Assembly (NCBI RefSeq): GCF_014202575.1
Contig: NZ_JACHHB010000005.1
Coordinates: 1-64,000 of the forward strand
Origin: Texcoconibacillus texcoconensis
GTDB taxonomy: Bacteria > Bacillota > Bacilli > Bacillales > Salisediminibacteriaceae
DNA: 64,000 nt
Direction of reading: 5' to 3'
Shown: in pieces, positions 16,223-25,470 of the stretch
How positions within the stretch are numbered: position 1 is the stretch's first letter
Layout of the letters: each line of letters begins with the position of its first letter
Made by a program: the position numbers and the translations under genes
The notes under the pieces: generated by a model
Databases searched by the model: none
Told to the model about the DNA's origin: nothing
The model's input: the letters and a program-made list of their open reading frames with translations, nothing else

Positions 16223-18364
16223 TTGAATTGTCAAAAGTGTCAAAACAAACAAGCTGTCGTTGAAATGAATATTCAGGTTAACGAGCAAAGACAACGCATT
16301 CGTTTATGTGAATCTTGTTATCAAGAATTGAAAAACGGCATGTCTGTTGGCAATATGCAATCCTTTGGAAACGGTAGTCCCTTCAACAAGTTCCTTGGCG
16401 GAATGATGCATTCTGACATGGGTTCCGAACAAGAACAGTCCAACCATGCCAAAGATCAAGATCATGGACTCTTAGATGAATTGGCACAAAACATCAGTCA
16501 TTCAGCCAAAGCGGGTCTCATCGACCCTGTGATTGGACGTGATGAAGAAATTCAGCAAGTGATTGAGGCACTCAACCGTCGAAATAAAAGTAATCCGATG
16601 TTGATTGGTGAACCGGGTGTCGGAAAAACTGCGATTGCTGAAGGGTTAGCTTTAAAAATTGCTGAAAACGGCGTGCCAAAGAAACTGAGAAATAAACAAG
16701 TATATATGTTAGACGTTACTTCACTTGTCGCAAACACAGGGGTTCGAGGTCAGTTTGAGGAACGAATGAAACAGCTAATTGCGGAATTGAAAGAACGTCA
16801 GAATGTCATCTTGTTTATCGACGAGATTCATATGATTGTCGGTGCTGGGTCTGCTGAAGGGTCGATGGATGCAGGAAACATTTTAAAACCGGCGCTTGCA
16901 CGCGGTGAGTTTCAAATGATCGGTGCGACAACACTCAGTGAATATCGTCAAATTGAAAAAGACGCTGCATTTGAACGTCGTCTGCAACCAATTATCGTTA
17001 AGGAGCCAACTGTTGATGAGGCGATTGAGATTCTAAGAGGAATTCAAGATAAATATGAAACGTATCATGAAGTCACATTTACTGATGAGGCTATTCGTGC
17101 TTGTGTGACGCTAGCAGATCGTTACATCCAAGACCGACAATTGCCAGACAAGGCGATTGACTTATTGGATGAATCAGGATCGAAAATGAATTTAGCGTAT
17201 AGTGATGGTCAAACTTCCACAGATCCAAAAGCACGTCTGAATGAAATTTATGTTGAAAAAGAACAAGCGATCAAAGAAGAAAAATATGAACGAGCAGCTG
17301 AATTGCAAAAAGAAGAAAAAGAACTTTTGGACAAACTTGATCACGCAGAAGAATCAACAAACGAAAAAGTGGTCATTCAAGTCGACGATATCCAAAATAT
17401 TATTGAGCAAAAAACAGGTATCCCTGTTAGTAAACTTCAAGAAGATGAACAATCGAAACTTAAAAGTTTAGAAAAACGCCTTGCTGAAAAGGTGATCGGA
17501 CAAGAAGAAGCCGTTCAAAAAGTGGCCAAAGCGATTCGCCGTAGTCGCGTTGGTTTAAAAGCAAAACATCGTCCGATCGGCTCATTCTTATTTGTTGGAC
17601 CAACAGGTGTCGGTAAGACAGAGTTGACAAAACAGCTTGCTGAAGAATTGTTCGGTCAAAAAGATGCGATGATTCGCTTAGACATGAGTGAATATATGGA
17701 AAAACATGCTGTCTCTAAATTAATCGGTTCTCCACCTGGATATGTAGGGCACGAGGAAGCAGGACAACTAACAGAGCGCGTTCGTCGCAATCCGTACAGC
17801 ATCATTTTGCTAGACGAAATCGAAAAAGCACACCCTGATGTGCATCATATGTTCTTACAAATCCTTGAAGACGGTCAATTGACTGATAGCCAAGGGCGCA
17901 CGGTCAGTTTCAAGGATACAGCAATTATTATGACAAGTAACGCAGGGGTAAATGAAAAGAAAGTAACCGTTGGATTCGGGGAAAATGACAAACATGAGGA
18001 AGTGAATATTCTCGATTCACTCGGTGCTTACTTTAAGCCTGAATTCTTGAACCGTTTCGATAATATCGTCCGCTTTAACCACCTTAACGAGGATCATTTA
18101 ATTGCCATCGTCGATACGATGTTAAGTGACCTTGAAGAAACGTTACAGGAACAAGATTTGACAATAACCGTTAGTAGTGAAGCAAAACAACGCCTTGCTG
18201 ACTTAGGTTATCACCCTGCATTTGGTGCGCGCCCGCTTCGTCGCGTGATTCAAGAGCAAATTGAAGACCCCATTGCAGACCAACTGATTGACAACGAAGA
18301 TCGCAAGTCTTTACACGTCGATGTAATAGATGAAAAAATCATTGTAGAAGCTCAATCTAAGTAA
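16223..18364 (+). CDS. clpE: ATP-dependent Clp protease ATP-binding subunit ClpE
   Basis: A 713-residue AAA+ unfoldase that should hand substrates to ClpP during heat or protein-damage stress. The ClpE-specific N-terminal zinc finger is present (C3, C6, C29, C32). The first AAA+ domain has GEPGVGKT at about residue 130; a UVR-like coiled region lies near 340-375; the second domain has GPTGVGKT at about 460. The start is TTG at 16223, seven bases after AAGGAGGG. Two CtsR boxes in the promoter predict heat-inducible control by CtsR, which is not in this window. The gene is monocistronic. Confidence 0.97.
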   Translation: MNCQKCQNKQAVVEMNIQVNEQRQRIRLCESCYQELKNGMSVGNMQSFGNGSPFNKFLGGMMHSDMGSEQEQSNHAKDQDHGLLDELAQNISHSAKAGLIDPVIGRDEEIQQVIEALNRRNKSNPMLIGEPGVGKTAIAEGLALKIAENGVPKKLRNKQVYMLDVTSLVANTGVRGQFEERMKQLIAELKERQNVILFIDEIHMIVGAGSAEGSMDAGNILKPALARGEFQMIGATTLSEYRQIEKDAAFERRLQPIIVKEPTVDEAIEILRGIQDKYETYHEVTFTDEAIRACVTLADRYIQDRQLPDKAIDLLDESGSKMNLAYSDGQTSTDPKARLNEIYVEKEQAIKEEKYERAAELQKEEKELLDKLDHAEESTNEKVVIQVDDIQNIIEQKTGIPVSKLQEDEQSKLKSLEKRLAEKVIGQEEAVQKVAKAIRRSRVGLKAKHRPIGSFLFVGPTGVGKTELTKQLAEELFGQKDAMIRLDMSEYMEKHAVSKLIGSPPGYVGHEEAGQLTERVRRNPYSIILLDEIEKAHPDVHHMFLQILEDGQLTDSQGRTVSFKDTAIIMTSNAGVNEKKVTVGFGENDKHEEVNILDSLGAYFKPEFLNRFDNIVRFNHLNEDHLIAIVDTMLSDLEETLQEQDLTITVSSEAKQRLADLGYHPAFGARPLRRVIQEQIEDPIADQLIDNEDRKSLHVDVIDEKIIVEAQSK

Positions 18365-18377
18365 CTTGCTACTTTTT

Positions 18378-18415
18378 CTACTCGGTGACTTTAGCGAAGC
18401 TTCGTCACCGAGTAG
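18378..18415. other. Strong hairpin after clpE without a T run
   Basis: CTACTCGGTGAC (18378-18389) is exactly complementary to GTCACCGAGTAG (18404-18415). No T tract follows on either strand, so it may protect the 3' end or act together with the terminator further on. Confidence 0.7.
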
Positions 18416-18476
18416 AATATCCATGTAATTGAGTATCGTTCTAATGACGCATACAATATTAGTTAAATATCCGAAT

Positions 18477-18512
18477 AAAAGGTTGTGTTCTTTCGCTGAA
18501 CACAACCTTTTG
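18477..18512. terminator. Bidirectional terminator between clpE and the acetyltransferase gene
   Basis: AAGGTTGTGTTC pairs exactly with GAACACAACCTT around a seven-base loop. T-rich sequence follows on both strands. It can serve clpE from the left and the convergent acetyltransferase gene from the right. Confidence 0.85.
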
Positions 18513-18591
18513 TTATTGATAGTCATTTTGAGAAGCTCAAATATTAATAGGTCATCTCATTTTTATTTTTGAACCAGGCTTTCTTTTATTG

Positions 18592-19101
18592 CTAGGCTAC
18601 ATAATCTTCCCTCAGCAACCCCATCATCAATGCATCATGATATTTTCCATCCACAAAAAAGTGCTTTTTCAGCTCTCCTTCAGTTTGAAATCCTAATTTT
18701 CGATAAATGTGAAAGGCTTTTTCATTGTTTTTTATCACGTACAAATAAAGCTTTTTCAGGTTCAATTGATTGAAGCCATACTCTACGATCAGTCGTGTAG
18801 CTTCAGTTGCATAACCTTTGCCTTGCTGAGAAGGGTCAATCATGATCGCAAATTCTGCGTTCCGGTGACGATGGTCAATATCGTAAAGACAAGTATAACC
18901 AACGGTTTCTTTTAAGTTATATAGTATGAATTCTCTGTGCGAGTTGTTGTCTTGTTCTTCCTCAAAAGATTTCTTCAATTTTTCCCTCGTTGTGTAAGGT
19001 TCTTCAAACCAATAATCCATGACATTTGGATTTATTCTCATTTTATAGATAAATTCCAAGTCATCTTTCTCAAGTGGTCGGAATTGTAGCTTATCTTCCA
19101 T
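18592..19101 (-). CDS. GNAT acetyltransferase, SpeG (spermidine N-acetyltransferase)-like
   Basis: A 169-residue cytosolic acyltransferase. It follows SpeG along its full length: FRPLEKDDLEFIYKMR at the start, the YWFEEPY segment near residue 32, AEFAIMIDP, the acetyl-CoA loop QGKGYATEA and the IYRKLGFQTEGELKKHFF end. SpeG enzymes acetylate spermidine or spermine and are allosteric dodecamers; polyamine specificity here is inference from that likeness. ATG 19101 is chosen because AAGGAGGAAG lies upstream; an earlier in-frame ATG at 19140 lacks this. It is transcribed towards clpE. Confidence 0.82.
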   Translation of the reverse strand: MEDKLQFRPLEKDDLEFIYKMRINPNVMDYWFEEPYTTREKLKKSFEEEQDNNSHREFILYNLKETVGYTCLYDIDHRHRNAEFAIMIDPSQQGKGYATEATRLIVEYGFNQLNLKKLYLYVIKNNEKAFHIYRKLGFQTEGELKKHFFVDGKYHDALMMGLLREDYVA

Positions 19102-19186
19102 TTCTCTTCCTCCTTGAATGATAAAACTTTGATACTTCATGCTAACTTATTTTAAATGGAAATCACACACTATTTTTCAGACCTAA

Positions 19187-19708
19187 CTATTCAGAAGACG
19201 CCCAAAATGCGTAAGTAACCCCAGCAAGTAATGTAGGATCAATGGATACATCATTGTTTTCAATCTCTATGAGGTACTTCATATTGACCAAAAAACCACT
19301 CCGTTTCGTTTCTCCAGAATCTTGGCCATTGACCGTTACTTTTCCCCTCCCTCTCCACGTCGCTTCTATGGAAAGATTAGGAAGGTTTTCACCTTTTAGA
19401 TCTACACGTGCTTTTGTTTTCAACTCTCGAGCACTTGTAATGTCACCAATGAACTGATTATCTTTGAAAACTTCCCAGTGATGACCTTCCCGTAAGGAGA
19501 CTGAGCGTTGAATGATTTCGTAGTTTTCATTTGCCGTGACAACCTTGATATTCACATCGTACATCGGATTATTCGCCGCTTCCTGCTCTTCTTTGCGACG
19601 AAACCAGCGCTTCATTTCCGCTATATCATAACCACCCTTTTCCACTGCTAATGCTTTCGTACTTGCTCCGAACAAAGGTCGGTCAAATTGGATGTTCACC
19701 TGTTTCAC
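19187..19708 (-). CDS. Tubby C-terminal-like (LURP-one-related) protein, probably the 3' part of a frameshifted gene
   Basis: A 173-residue reading frame with the layout of the small tubby-like/LURP-one proteins of Bacillaceae: alternating beta segments such as YEIIQRSVSLREGHHWEVFKD in part, FIGDITSARELKTKARVDL, and a hydrophobic C-terminal helix (LLAGVTYAFWAS). The family assignment is tentative. It opens with GTG at 19708 with no clear ribosome binding site. Its first residues overlap, one frame away, the end of an upstream frame whose sequence (MTIYTYKPPFLY and so on) looks like the missing N-terminus. A single extra base between about 19685 and 19710 would explain both. Confidence 0.55.
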   Translation of the reverse strand: MKQVNIQFDRPLFGASTKALAVEKGGYDIAEMKRWFRRKEEQEAANNPMYDVNIKVVTANENYEIIQRSVSLREGHHWEVFKDNQFIGDITSARELKTKARVDLKGENLPNLSIEATWRGRGKVTVNGQDSGETKRSGFLVNMKYLIEIENNDVSIDPTLLAGVTYAFWASSE

Positions 19709-19841
19709 TCTCTTTCAAAAGGATCTGACCGTCATATGATGGCGCGTTTGCAATATACACAAAATCACGACGGCATGATTCGATATTTTCAACCTTGACC
19801 TGAACGTACAAGAATGGAGGTTTGTATGTATAGATCGTCAT
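19683..19841 (-). pseudogene. Detached N-terminal part of the tubby-like gene
   Basis: The frame starts MTIYTYKPPFLYVQ, typical of the opening of tubby-like proteins in Bacillus relatives, and ends at TGA 19683, inside the following frame. Joining the two by a one-base shift would give one protein of roughly 215 residues. Either a true frameshift mutation, a sequencing error or a genuine overlapping pair is possible; the first two seem likelier because neither piece has a convincing ribosome binding site. Confidence 0.45.
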
Positions 19842-19967
19842 GTAAAGAAACCCTATCCACCCAGCATTCATTCCAAAAAACATCATATCATCCGTTTATC
19901 ATCATTATAAAACAAAAATCGCATGAATTCTCATTAGAAACCATGCGATCAATCTTTAACGTATTCT

Positions 19968-20780
19968 TTATGCTTCGGTTCTTGGCTTTGTCGGATCACA
20001 CTCAGGCATAGAAACCTCTGTCGTCTCGGCTAACTTCATTAAGTAATAACATTCTTCCCTTGCCATATGATCGGCCATTAAAGGTGATAAGACACCTAAA
20101 TTTTCTTTATTTAATTCCATCTCTTCTAATTCACGTAAAAATGTTTTAAAGACAGCCATTTCCAATTCAATATCTTTGTGAAACCTTGTAAGGGCAGGGA
20201 AACGGTCGACATTGGCTCGCAAGTACCCTACCATTTCAACAGCCTTGAGATAAAATTCTTCCCAATCCTTTGTAAAACGATCACCTTTTTGTTTTAAATC
20301 ATATTCAACACGATCTAAATTCCCTGAAATGGCATTTGCATGGCCTGCCGCGTCTAACAACCAAATCAAATCGTGGTGAAGGGGATGAACGTCCGCTGGC
20401 ACTTCTCCCTGTACCAAATAAGAAAGTACTCTCAACGCCTCATCAAGTTCATTCACCATATGGTTTAAAAAAGACGGCGGAAGCTGAATATTGACATCAC
20501 CTACTAAGTGATCTTCAATGATATCTAATTTTAACTGGCGTAACTCCTTTGCCGTTGCATTCGTTTCATTCAATAACGACATCAAATTTTGTTCACTTAA
20601 TGACTGTTGTCGTGCCTTTTCCAACAATTGATCAAATCGTTTGATAAACTGACTGGCTCTTTGCACATATTCTTTTTCACTCGGTGATAATGAATCATGG
20701 ATAAAACGGCCATGATCCCCTAACACTTGTAACCAAAAGTTAAGCTCAAACAATGCTTCCTCACGAAAATTTTTCCCCAA
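19968..20780 (-). CDS. DUF2935 family protein (ferritin/hemerythrin-like helical bundle)
   Basis: A 270-residue all-helical soluble protein. The two halves share a pattern typical of DUF2935: FREEALFELNFWLQVLGDH at the start and HMAREECYYL near the end, both giving Glu and His at helix positions that could bind metal. The function of the family is not established. The chosen start is TTG at 20780, seven bases after GGAGGT; the frame can be extended five codons upstream, but that would include the ribosome binding site itself. It stands alone on the minus strand. Confidence 0.8.
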   Translation of the reverse strand: MGKNFREEALFELNFWLQVLGDHGRFIHDSLSPSEKEYVQRASQFIKRFDQLLEKARQQSLSEQNLMSLLNETNATAKELRQLKLDIIEDHLVGDVNIQLPPSFLNHMVNELDEALRVLSYLVQGEVPADVHPLHHDLIWLLDAAGHANAISGNLDRVEYDLKQKGDRFTKDWEEFYLKAVEMVGYLRANVDRFPALTRFHKDIELEMAVFKTFLRELEEMELNKENLGVLSPLMADHMAREECYYLMKLAETTEVSMPECDPTKPRTEA

Positions 20781-20913
20781 TCCACACACCTCCAATATAA
20801 TACTTATACGGATTAGGTCAAAATCATGAAACTTATGAGAATGGACGGACTTTTATGTACTACGCTAAATCATATTGCGTCATAGGTTATTACTTCTTGG
20901 TTTAGGGACAATG

Positions 20914-20940
20914 AAATCCCCGCTTCAATGAACGGGGACT
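20914..20940 (-). terminator. Hairpin overlapping the end of the M23 peptidase gene
   Basis: On the minus strand, GTCCCCG pairs with CGGGGAT, followed by a short T-rich stretch. The last codons and the TGA of the gene lie inside the hairpin. Confidence 0.6.
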
Positions 20941-21830
20941 CTAACAATATCATTTCTTGTTAAAAAGCGTCCGTCAAAAGTTAGCGGAACACCGACTCCA
21001 TCTCTTTCTGCATGGATGTGTAAGTGGGGTTCAGATGTATTCCCAGAATTCCCTACCGCTCCTATTGGGTCACCTTCTTCTATCATTTCCCCTTCATCAA
21101 CAAGCGTGCTTCCTTCCCGCATATGCGCAATATAAACCACCGCCTCGGTTTCTTCGCATTGGACCGTTACATAATTTCCCTCTGGCTGTTGCGGATTGGC
21201 CTTTGATGGAGGCATATCAGCAATTCCATCTTTGGTTTCTACGACTTCTCCATCACAAGGACTGTAAAGCTGATCGTCATAAATCAAATAATCATCAAGA
21301 TTTTCAGGTAACAATCCATTTGCTCGCGCCCCATACGAATTGACTTTCATGATATCTAGCGCATACTGCTGTGGTTCATAAGCATGATGATAATTAAGTT
21401 GTGTTGAACTTCCCCCATGCGCAACATAATATGACCCATCTTGAAGCGGAAACGTCAAATCTAATGTTTCATTCTCTGTTGAGTAACCACTTAGGGCAGA
21501 TAAGTTATACCATCCAAACACAACAAGGAGTACGACATAAATTCCTTTAGAGATTTTATCGCTTGTTTTTAACGGTGTTAAAAAGGGCAGATCGCTCGTT
21601 TTTTTCCAAGACACAAATCCTGCAACAAAAAAGAGCAAGGGCCATACATAACTTATATAAATACCTAACCAATCCCATCGCCCTGTTTGAAAAAGCCACG
21701 CCACAAACAATGCCGAAAAAGCGACTTTTATCATCCAGTCTAGCCTGTTTTCATATTTCCCTCTCCATAAGTCATAAAGAAATGCAATCGGTAAAATCAT
21801 TTGAATGAAGATCACTTGTAAAACGAGCAT
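20925..21830 (-). CDS. Membrane-anchored M23 (LytM-type) metallopeptidase
   Basis: A 301-residue protein. Three or four membrane segments occupy residues about 1-115. The outer C-terminal half is a LytM-type peptidase domain with HAYEPQQYALD (His and Asp zinc ligands), IAHM and HLHIH (the HxH ligand and catalytic His). Cleavage of peptidoglycan cross-links is the usual role of M23 enzymes, though some act on other substrates. The ATG at 21830 is preferred, with AGGTGG ten bases upstream, over in-frame GTG codons just before it. Its neighbour upstream is sqhC in the same orientation, but sqhC has its own terminator. Confidence 0.85.
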   Translation of the reverse strand: MLVLQVIFIQMILPIAFLYDLWRGKYENRLDWMIKVAFSALFVAWLFQTGRWDWLGIYISYVWPLLFFVAGFVSWKKTSDLPFLTPLKTSDKISKGIYVVLLVVFGWYNLSALSGYSTENETLDLTFPLQDGSYYVAHGGSSTQLNYHHAYEPQQYALDIMKVNSYGARANGLLPENLDDYLIYDDQLYSPCDGEVVETKDGIADMPPSKANPQQPEGNYVTVQCEETEAVVYIAHMREGSTLVDEGEMIEEGDPIGAVGNSGNTSEPHLHIHAERDGVGVPLTFDGRFLTRNDIVRVPVH

Positions 21831-21925
21831 CGTTGCTGCCACCACCTAAATTTTAAACATCTCACGTAACATATATTATAAGGTACTATGTAATCTTTTA
21901 CATTTTTATTATTTGAAATGGTTAT

Positions 21926-21955
21926 CAAAAAAACTGAGGGTGATGAACCCTCAGT
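21926..21955 (-). terminator. Rho-independent terminator of sqhC
   Basis: ACTGAGGGT pairs with ACCCTCAGT and is followed by seven T on the minus strand. The sqhC stop codon lies within the first arm. Confidence 0.9.
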
Positions 21956-23768
21956 CTTCTGAAAGCTTTAAATAGTGACTCACTGCAAGAAGAGGCCAAA
22001 TATATTGATAGCTATGATAATACAAATAAAAGTTGCCCGGTAGCCCACCACCGGTTGGATAATCATCGTCACCATTTTCATTTACTAAATAAGCAATACC
22101 ACGCTCAATTTCAGGTGTGATTTTTTCTTCTAACGCAATAAGTGCATCGACAGCCCAAGCCGTTTGCGTTTGCGTACTTTTATCAAGTTGAATGAACGCT
22201 CTCTCACTGTCACTTGCACAAGATTCTCCCCATCCCCCGTCACGATGCTGAATCTCTTTTAACCAATCGGAAGCCTTTTTCATTGCTGGGTGATTCTTTT
22301 CTACCCCCACAGCTTTTAAACCTGTCACAGCTGCCCATGTACCGTAAATATAACAAACACCCCACCGGCCGTACCAAGACCCGTTATTTTCTTGATGATT
22401 GAAAAGCCAATTCACTGCTTTTTTTACGTGACGATTGTCCAAAGTTAAACGGGAATACTCGCCCAAAAATTGTAGCGTTCTTCCTGTTATGTCTGCTGTT
22501 GATGGATCAACTGCTGTGTCTGATATATTTTCGATTGGTAAGCGGGCAATGATAGGGTTGTTTCGGTTTTTGTTAAAGGCACTCCATCCGCCATCTTTAT
22601 TTTGCATCGATAACACCCAGGAAAACCCTTTGTTCCATGCTTGGCGATACGGTTCGTGTTTATAGGACGTCTTGTGTATGACTCGTAGTGCAGCTTGGGT
22701 ATCATCGACATCAGGATTTTCGGTATTATTTTCAGAAAAACCCCATGCGCCTCCTGATTGTAATGATTGTTGATGACGGAGCAAGAACGCTTCCGCCTTT
22801 TTTATCGTTGGGGCATCGGGAGAAACTTCTCCCTCTTGTAAAGCATAAGAGATTAAGGACGTATCCCAAATCGTAGAAGGGGTATTTTGGATATGATACT
22901 CCCCATCGATACGTGTCGCTAACCCTTTCATACCTGAGAGCGCATGTTGAATCAGCGGTGCATTGGATTGATAACCTAATGCTAATAAGCTATAAATAAA
23001 ATAAAATGTTGCACTCGTATAGCTACCTAAAGTGCCGTCACGTTCAAGATTTTGATAGAGATATTCCTCGGCATTTTGGTACGCTTTTTTCTTTAAAAAT
23101 TGAGGGGAGAGCACCTTTTTTAATGAATGTGTTCGTTCTTTTCGCTGTTTGTGTAACCTTTTTATTCTTTTGTCTTCTTTTATTAAATGGGTTAAGTCAG
23201 GTGTCCATTCATTTTCGATTGTAAATCGTTCATGTGCAGCAATCAGAACCGAAGCAAAGTGTACTTTTACGTAGCTTGTCATGCGATGAAATGTGAAAGG
23301 GAGGGATTTCGGCATCACTAGAAGAGAAAGAGGTAGCGGAAAAAAACGTGGCCAAGGGTATAAGCCGTTTAAAGCTAACATAAACTTTGTAGACACGTGA
23401 AGCTGCGATAATCCACCTCGATTTAAAATAAACGCCTCTGCTTTTTTCATATTTCTATCTTCTCTTGTCACTTTTCCTGAAAATAATAAAGCTGTATATG
23501 CTTCAACTGTCGCTGATAAATTGCCTCCCTCTTCATCTTCATAAATTTTCCACACACCTTCAGGGCTTTGTGTATATAAAAGCCTATCTACTAACCGATC
23601 AATCCATGACTTATCATTAACCTTTAATACGCGTAAAAGAATTAATAAAAAAGCATCAGTTAACGGACCATTCTCACACGGAAAGTGCCATGAGCCATCC
23701 TGCCTTTGCTTCTCTTTTAAATTATCGATATATTTTTGTTGATAATCTTTGATATACTGTCTATCCAT
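21951..23768 (-). CDS. sqhC: Squalene-hopene/sporulenol cyclase family terpene cyclase
   Basis: A 605-residue triterpene/sesquarterpene cyclase. The catalytic DVDD acid motif is at about 353-356, and QW-type repeats are present (QNKDGGWSAF, QENNGSWYGRWG, QHRDGGWGES, plus RQDGSW near the start). In B. subtilis the enzyme makes sporulenol from tetraprenyl-beta-curcumene in spores; hopene formation is the alternative. The two cannot be separated by eye, but the host type favours sporulenol. ATG 23768 follows GGAGGGAG; 49 further in-frame residues upstream look unrelated to the family and are left out. Confidence 0.9.
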   Translation of the reverse strand: MDRQYIKDYQQKYIDNLKEKQRQDGSWHFPCENGPLTDAFLLILLRVLKVNDKSWIDRLVDRLLYTQSPEGVWKIYEDEEGGNLSATVEAYTALLFSGKVTREDRNMKKAEAFILNRGGLSQLHVSTKFMLALNGLYPWPRFFPLPLSLLVMPKSLPFTFHRMTSYVKVHFASVLIAAHERFTIENEWTPDLTHLIKEDKRIKRLHKQRKERTHSLKKVLSPQFLKKKAYQNAEEYLYQNLERDGTLGSYTSATFYFIYSLLALGYQSNAPLIQHALSGMKGLATRIDGEYHIQNTPSTIWDTSLISYALQEGEVSPDAPTIKKAEAFLLRHQQSLQSGGAWGFSENNTENPDVDDTQAALRVIHKTSYKHEPYRQAWNKGFSWVLSMQNKDGGWSAFNKNRNNPIIARLPIENISDTAVDPSTADITGRTLQFLGEYSRLTLDNRHVKKAVNWLFNHQENNGSWYGRWGVCYIYGTWAAVTGLKAVGVEKNHPAMKKASDWLKEIQHRDGGWGESCASDSERAFIQLDKSTQTQTAWAVDALIALEEKITPEIERGIAYLVNENGDDDYPTGGGLPGNFYLYYHSYQYIWPLLAVSHYLKLSED

Positions 23769-23962
23769 CTCAACTCCCTCCAAGGTGGAGAAATTCCCTT
23801 TTCTTCCTTGGATTAATTTATGTTGAAGGTGCGAAAAAAGACAGTCATAAGTGTCTATGAATTTATCATTTTGAGACTGGATTTTTGTTTTTTGCCATAA
23901 CCAACATAAATACATGCCGTTTCAAGAACAACACACACTCATACACTGCACTAGGAGGTGAG

Positions 23963-24250
23963 ATGATGGGACATCCAGATCCACATTTGATGAGATTATT
24001 TTATTGTAAAATTTGTAATCCCGTCTGTGCAGTAAAAGTGTATAAAGTTTTAAATAGCTGTACGTACCAACAATTATGTACGCCAGAGGGGGCATATTGG
24101 GTTGTAGATCAGTTAGCTCACTGTTGTGGTGTAAAACTGACAAAGGAGCAGCGTGACTATGGGGCACATTATTTAATGACTTGTGGTGTTGATCCACACA
24201 ACCCTAGGCACCGTAGCCGAATGTGGGGATTATTAAGTAGTTATCAGTAG
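23963..24250 (+). CDS. Small Cys-rich protein of unknown function
   Basis: A 95-residue protein beginning MMGHPDPHLMRLFYCKIC. Eight Cys residues are spread along the chain (CKIC, PVC, NSC, QLC, a CC pair and a late TCG), with several His, which suggests metal binding or disulfide cross-links. There is no signal peptide. The start is supported by AGGAGGTGAG directly upstream. It is encoded alone, divergent from sqhC and ended by a strong terminator. I do not recognise the family; a spore-associated role is conceivable from the neighbour only. Confidence 0.68.
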   Translation: MMGHPDPHLMRLFYCKICNPVCAVKVYKVLNSCTYQQLCTPEGAYWVVDQLAHCCGVKLTKEQRDYGAHYLMTCGVDPHNPRHRSRMWGLLSSYQ

Positions 24251-24251
24251 T

Positions 24252-24297
24252 TGAAAAAAACCAAGGTGGTCTATAAAAGTAAACCACCTTGGTTTCT
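24252..24297. terminator. Bidirectional terminator
   Basis: AAACCAAGGTGGT (24258-24270) pairs with ACCACCTTGGTTT (24283-24295). A run of A before it and T after it let it work for both the Cys-rich gene and the convergent hydrolase gene. Confidence 0.88.
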
Positions 24298-24317
24298 ATA
24301 CATATAATGCGCACGTG

Positions 24318-25265
24318 TTATTGATTAAGTTTTTGAAAATAGTCAACCATGCCTAGTGCGTTCAGCTGCATATCCATATTGATGAAAATATAAATCTCGT
24401 GTTCATCATCGATCCCTTGCTTCCGTAGATGTTGCTGTACTCGACTTAGTAGACGGTCTGCAAGTGTATCGTATTGACCACCTTCTGTGACCACATTTTC
24501 TGCTTCTTCCATAAAGACATCGAGCCAGTCGTTAACTTGGTGTAATGCTAGTGTGGTGGCTTCCGTCATGCCAAAATGACCAAAATAAATACGATCAAGG
24601 TTCTTTTCTTCCATACGTTGAATGGAAGCACGCATATCGTTCGGGTCAAAATGGTTAGGGGAGGTGGAAGGCATAAATAGGTCAACCCCTTCTCGGATAA
24701 GGCCATCGTAGCGAATGCCGACCGTATCCCCTGTAAACATGCCGTGACTTACTGGGTCATAAATACTAAAGTGGTGCTTGGCATGCCCAGGAGTATCGAG
24801 AAATTCCAATGTACAATTAGGACCAATTTGCAGCGTATCACCTTCACCTTTTACGAGTAGCTGGTCTTCAGGAACGGGTTCAACTGGGTCAAATAACTCT
24901 GTAAAACTATCACCATAAACCGCTCGCGCCCCTGCTGCTAACTTTCTCGGGTCTGCCATATGACGCTCTCCACGTGGGTGAACGACGACTTGCGCATTCG
25001 GGCATTCTTTGACTAGGAGTCCCGCTCCACCAGCGTGATCAAGGTGAACGTGTGTGACAATAATATATTTCACTTCATCTAGGGAGAAACCTAATTGCTC
25101 TAACCCCTTTTTTACATATTTTACAGATGGGCTCGGTCCAGTTTCGACGATCGTTAATTGTTCTTCATTAATGACATATGTGCCAGTTCTCCCTGGTGCA
25201 TCTAAATCAAATCCATCGATCAAGCTGATACGTTCATCGTAGCGAATCGGTGCTCTTTCCTTCAT
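24318..25265 (-). CDS. Metallo-beta-lactamase-fold hydrolase
   Basis: A 315-residue cytosolic hydrolase of the MBL fold. The metal-binding THVHLDHAGG motif is at about residue 80, a DTPGHAKHH His follows near 170, FTGDTV gives the bridging Asp and YFGHFG a final His. The C-terminal helical part (about 225-315) is typical of the glyoxalase II-like branch found in Bacillaceae. The substrate is unknown; it is not a beta-lactamase of the resistance type. ATG 25265 has GGGGAGGAG upstream. It follows the thiolase gene but is separated by a strong terminator. Confidence 0.82.
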   Translation of the reverse strand: MKERAPIRYDERISLIDGFDLDAPGRTGTYVINEEQLTIVETGPSPSVKYVKKGLEQLGFSLDEVKYIIVTHVHLDHAGGAGLLVKECPNAQVVVHPRGERHMADPRKLAAGARAVYGDSFTELFDPVEPVPEDQLLVKGEGDTLQIGPNCTLEFLDTPGHAKHHFSIYDPVSHGMFTGDTVGIRYDGLIREGVDLFMPSTSPNHFDPNDMRASIQRMEEKNLDRIYFGHFGMTEATTLALHQVNDWLDVFMEEAENVVTEGGQYDTLADRLLSRVQQHLRKQGIDDEHEIYIFINMDMQLNALGMVDYFQKLNQ

Positions 25266-25416
25266 AATATGTAACTCCTCCCCATTCATATTTTAGATAT
25301 ACTCATCGTATCACATCTTTGCAAACGAAAACATTTCAACTTAGTGAAACAAATGGACAAGGTGATCGTCTTATTAGCAGATAGAAAAGGTTCTCACTTT
25401 ACCTGTGTAAAGTGAT

Positions 25417-25452
25417 AAAGAGTAGGTGCTACTTCGGTAGCACCTACTCTTT
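25417..25452 (-). terminator. Terminator of the ketone-body operon
   Basis: AAAGAGTAGGTGCTAC pairs exactly with GTAGCACCTACTCTTT around a four-base loop. It lies 18 bases behind the thiolase stop codon. Confidence 0.85.
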
Positions 25453-25470
25453 AACTAACTAAAGAAACAT

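Noticed and set aside
24318-25265. Antibiotic-resistance beta-lactamase
   Set aside because: The MBL fold is present, but there is no signal peptide and the layout is that of cytosolic glyoxalase II-like hydrolases.
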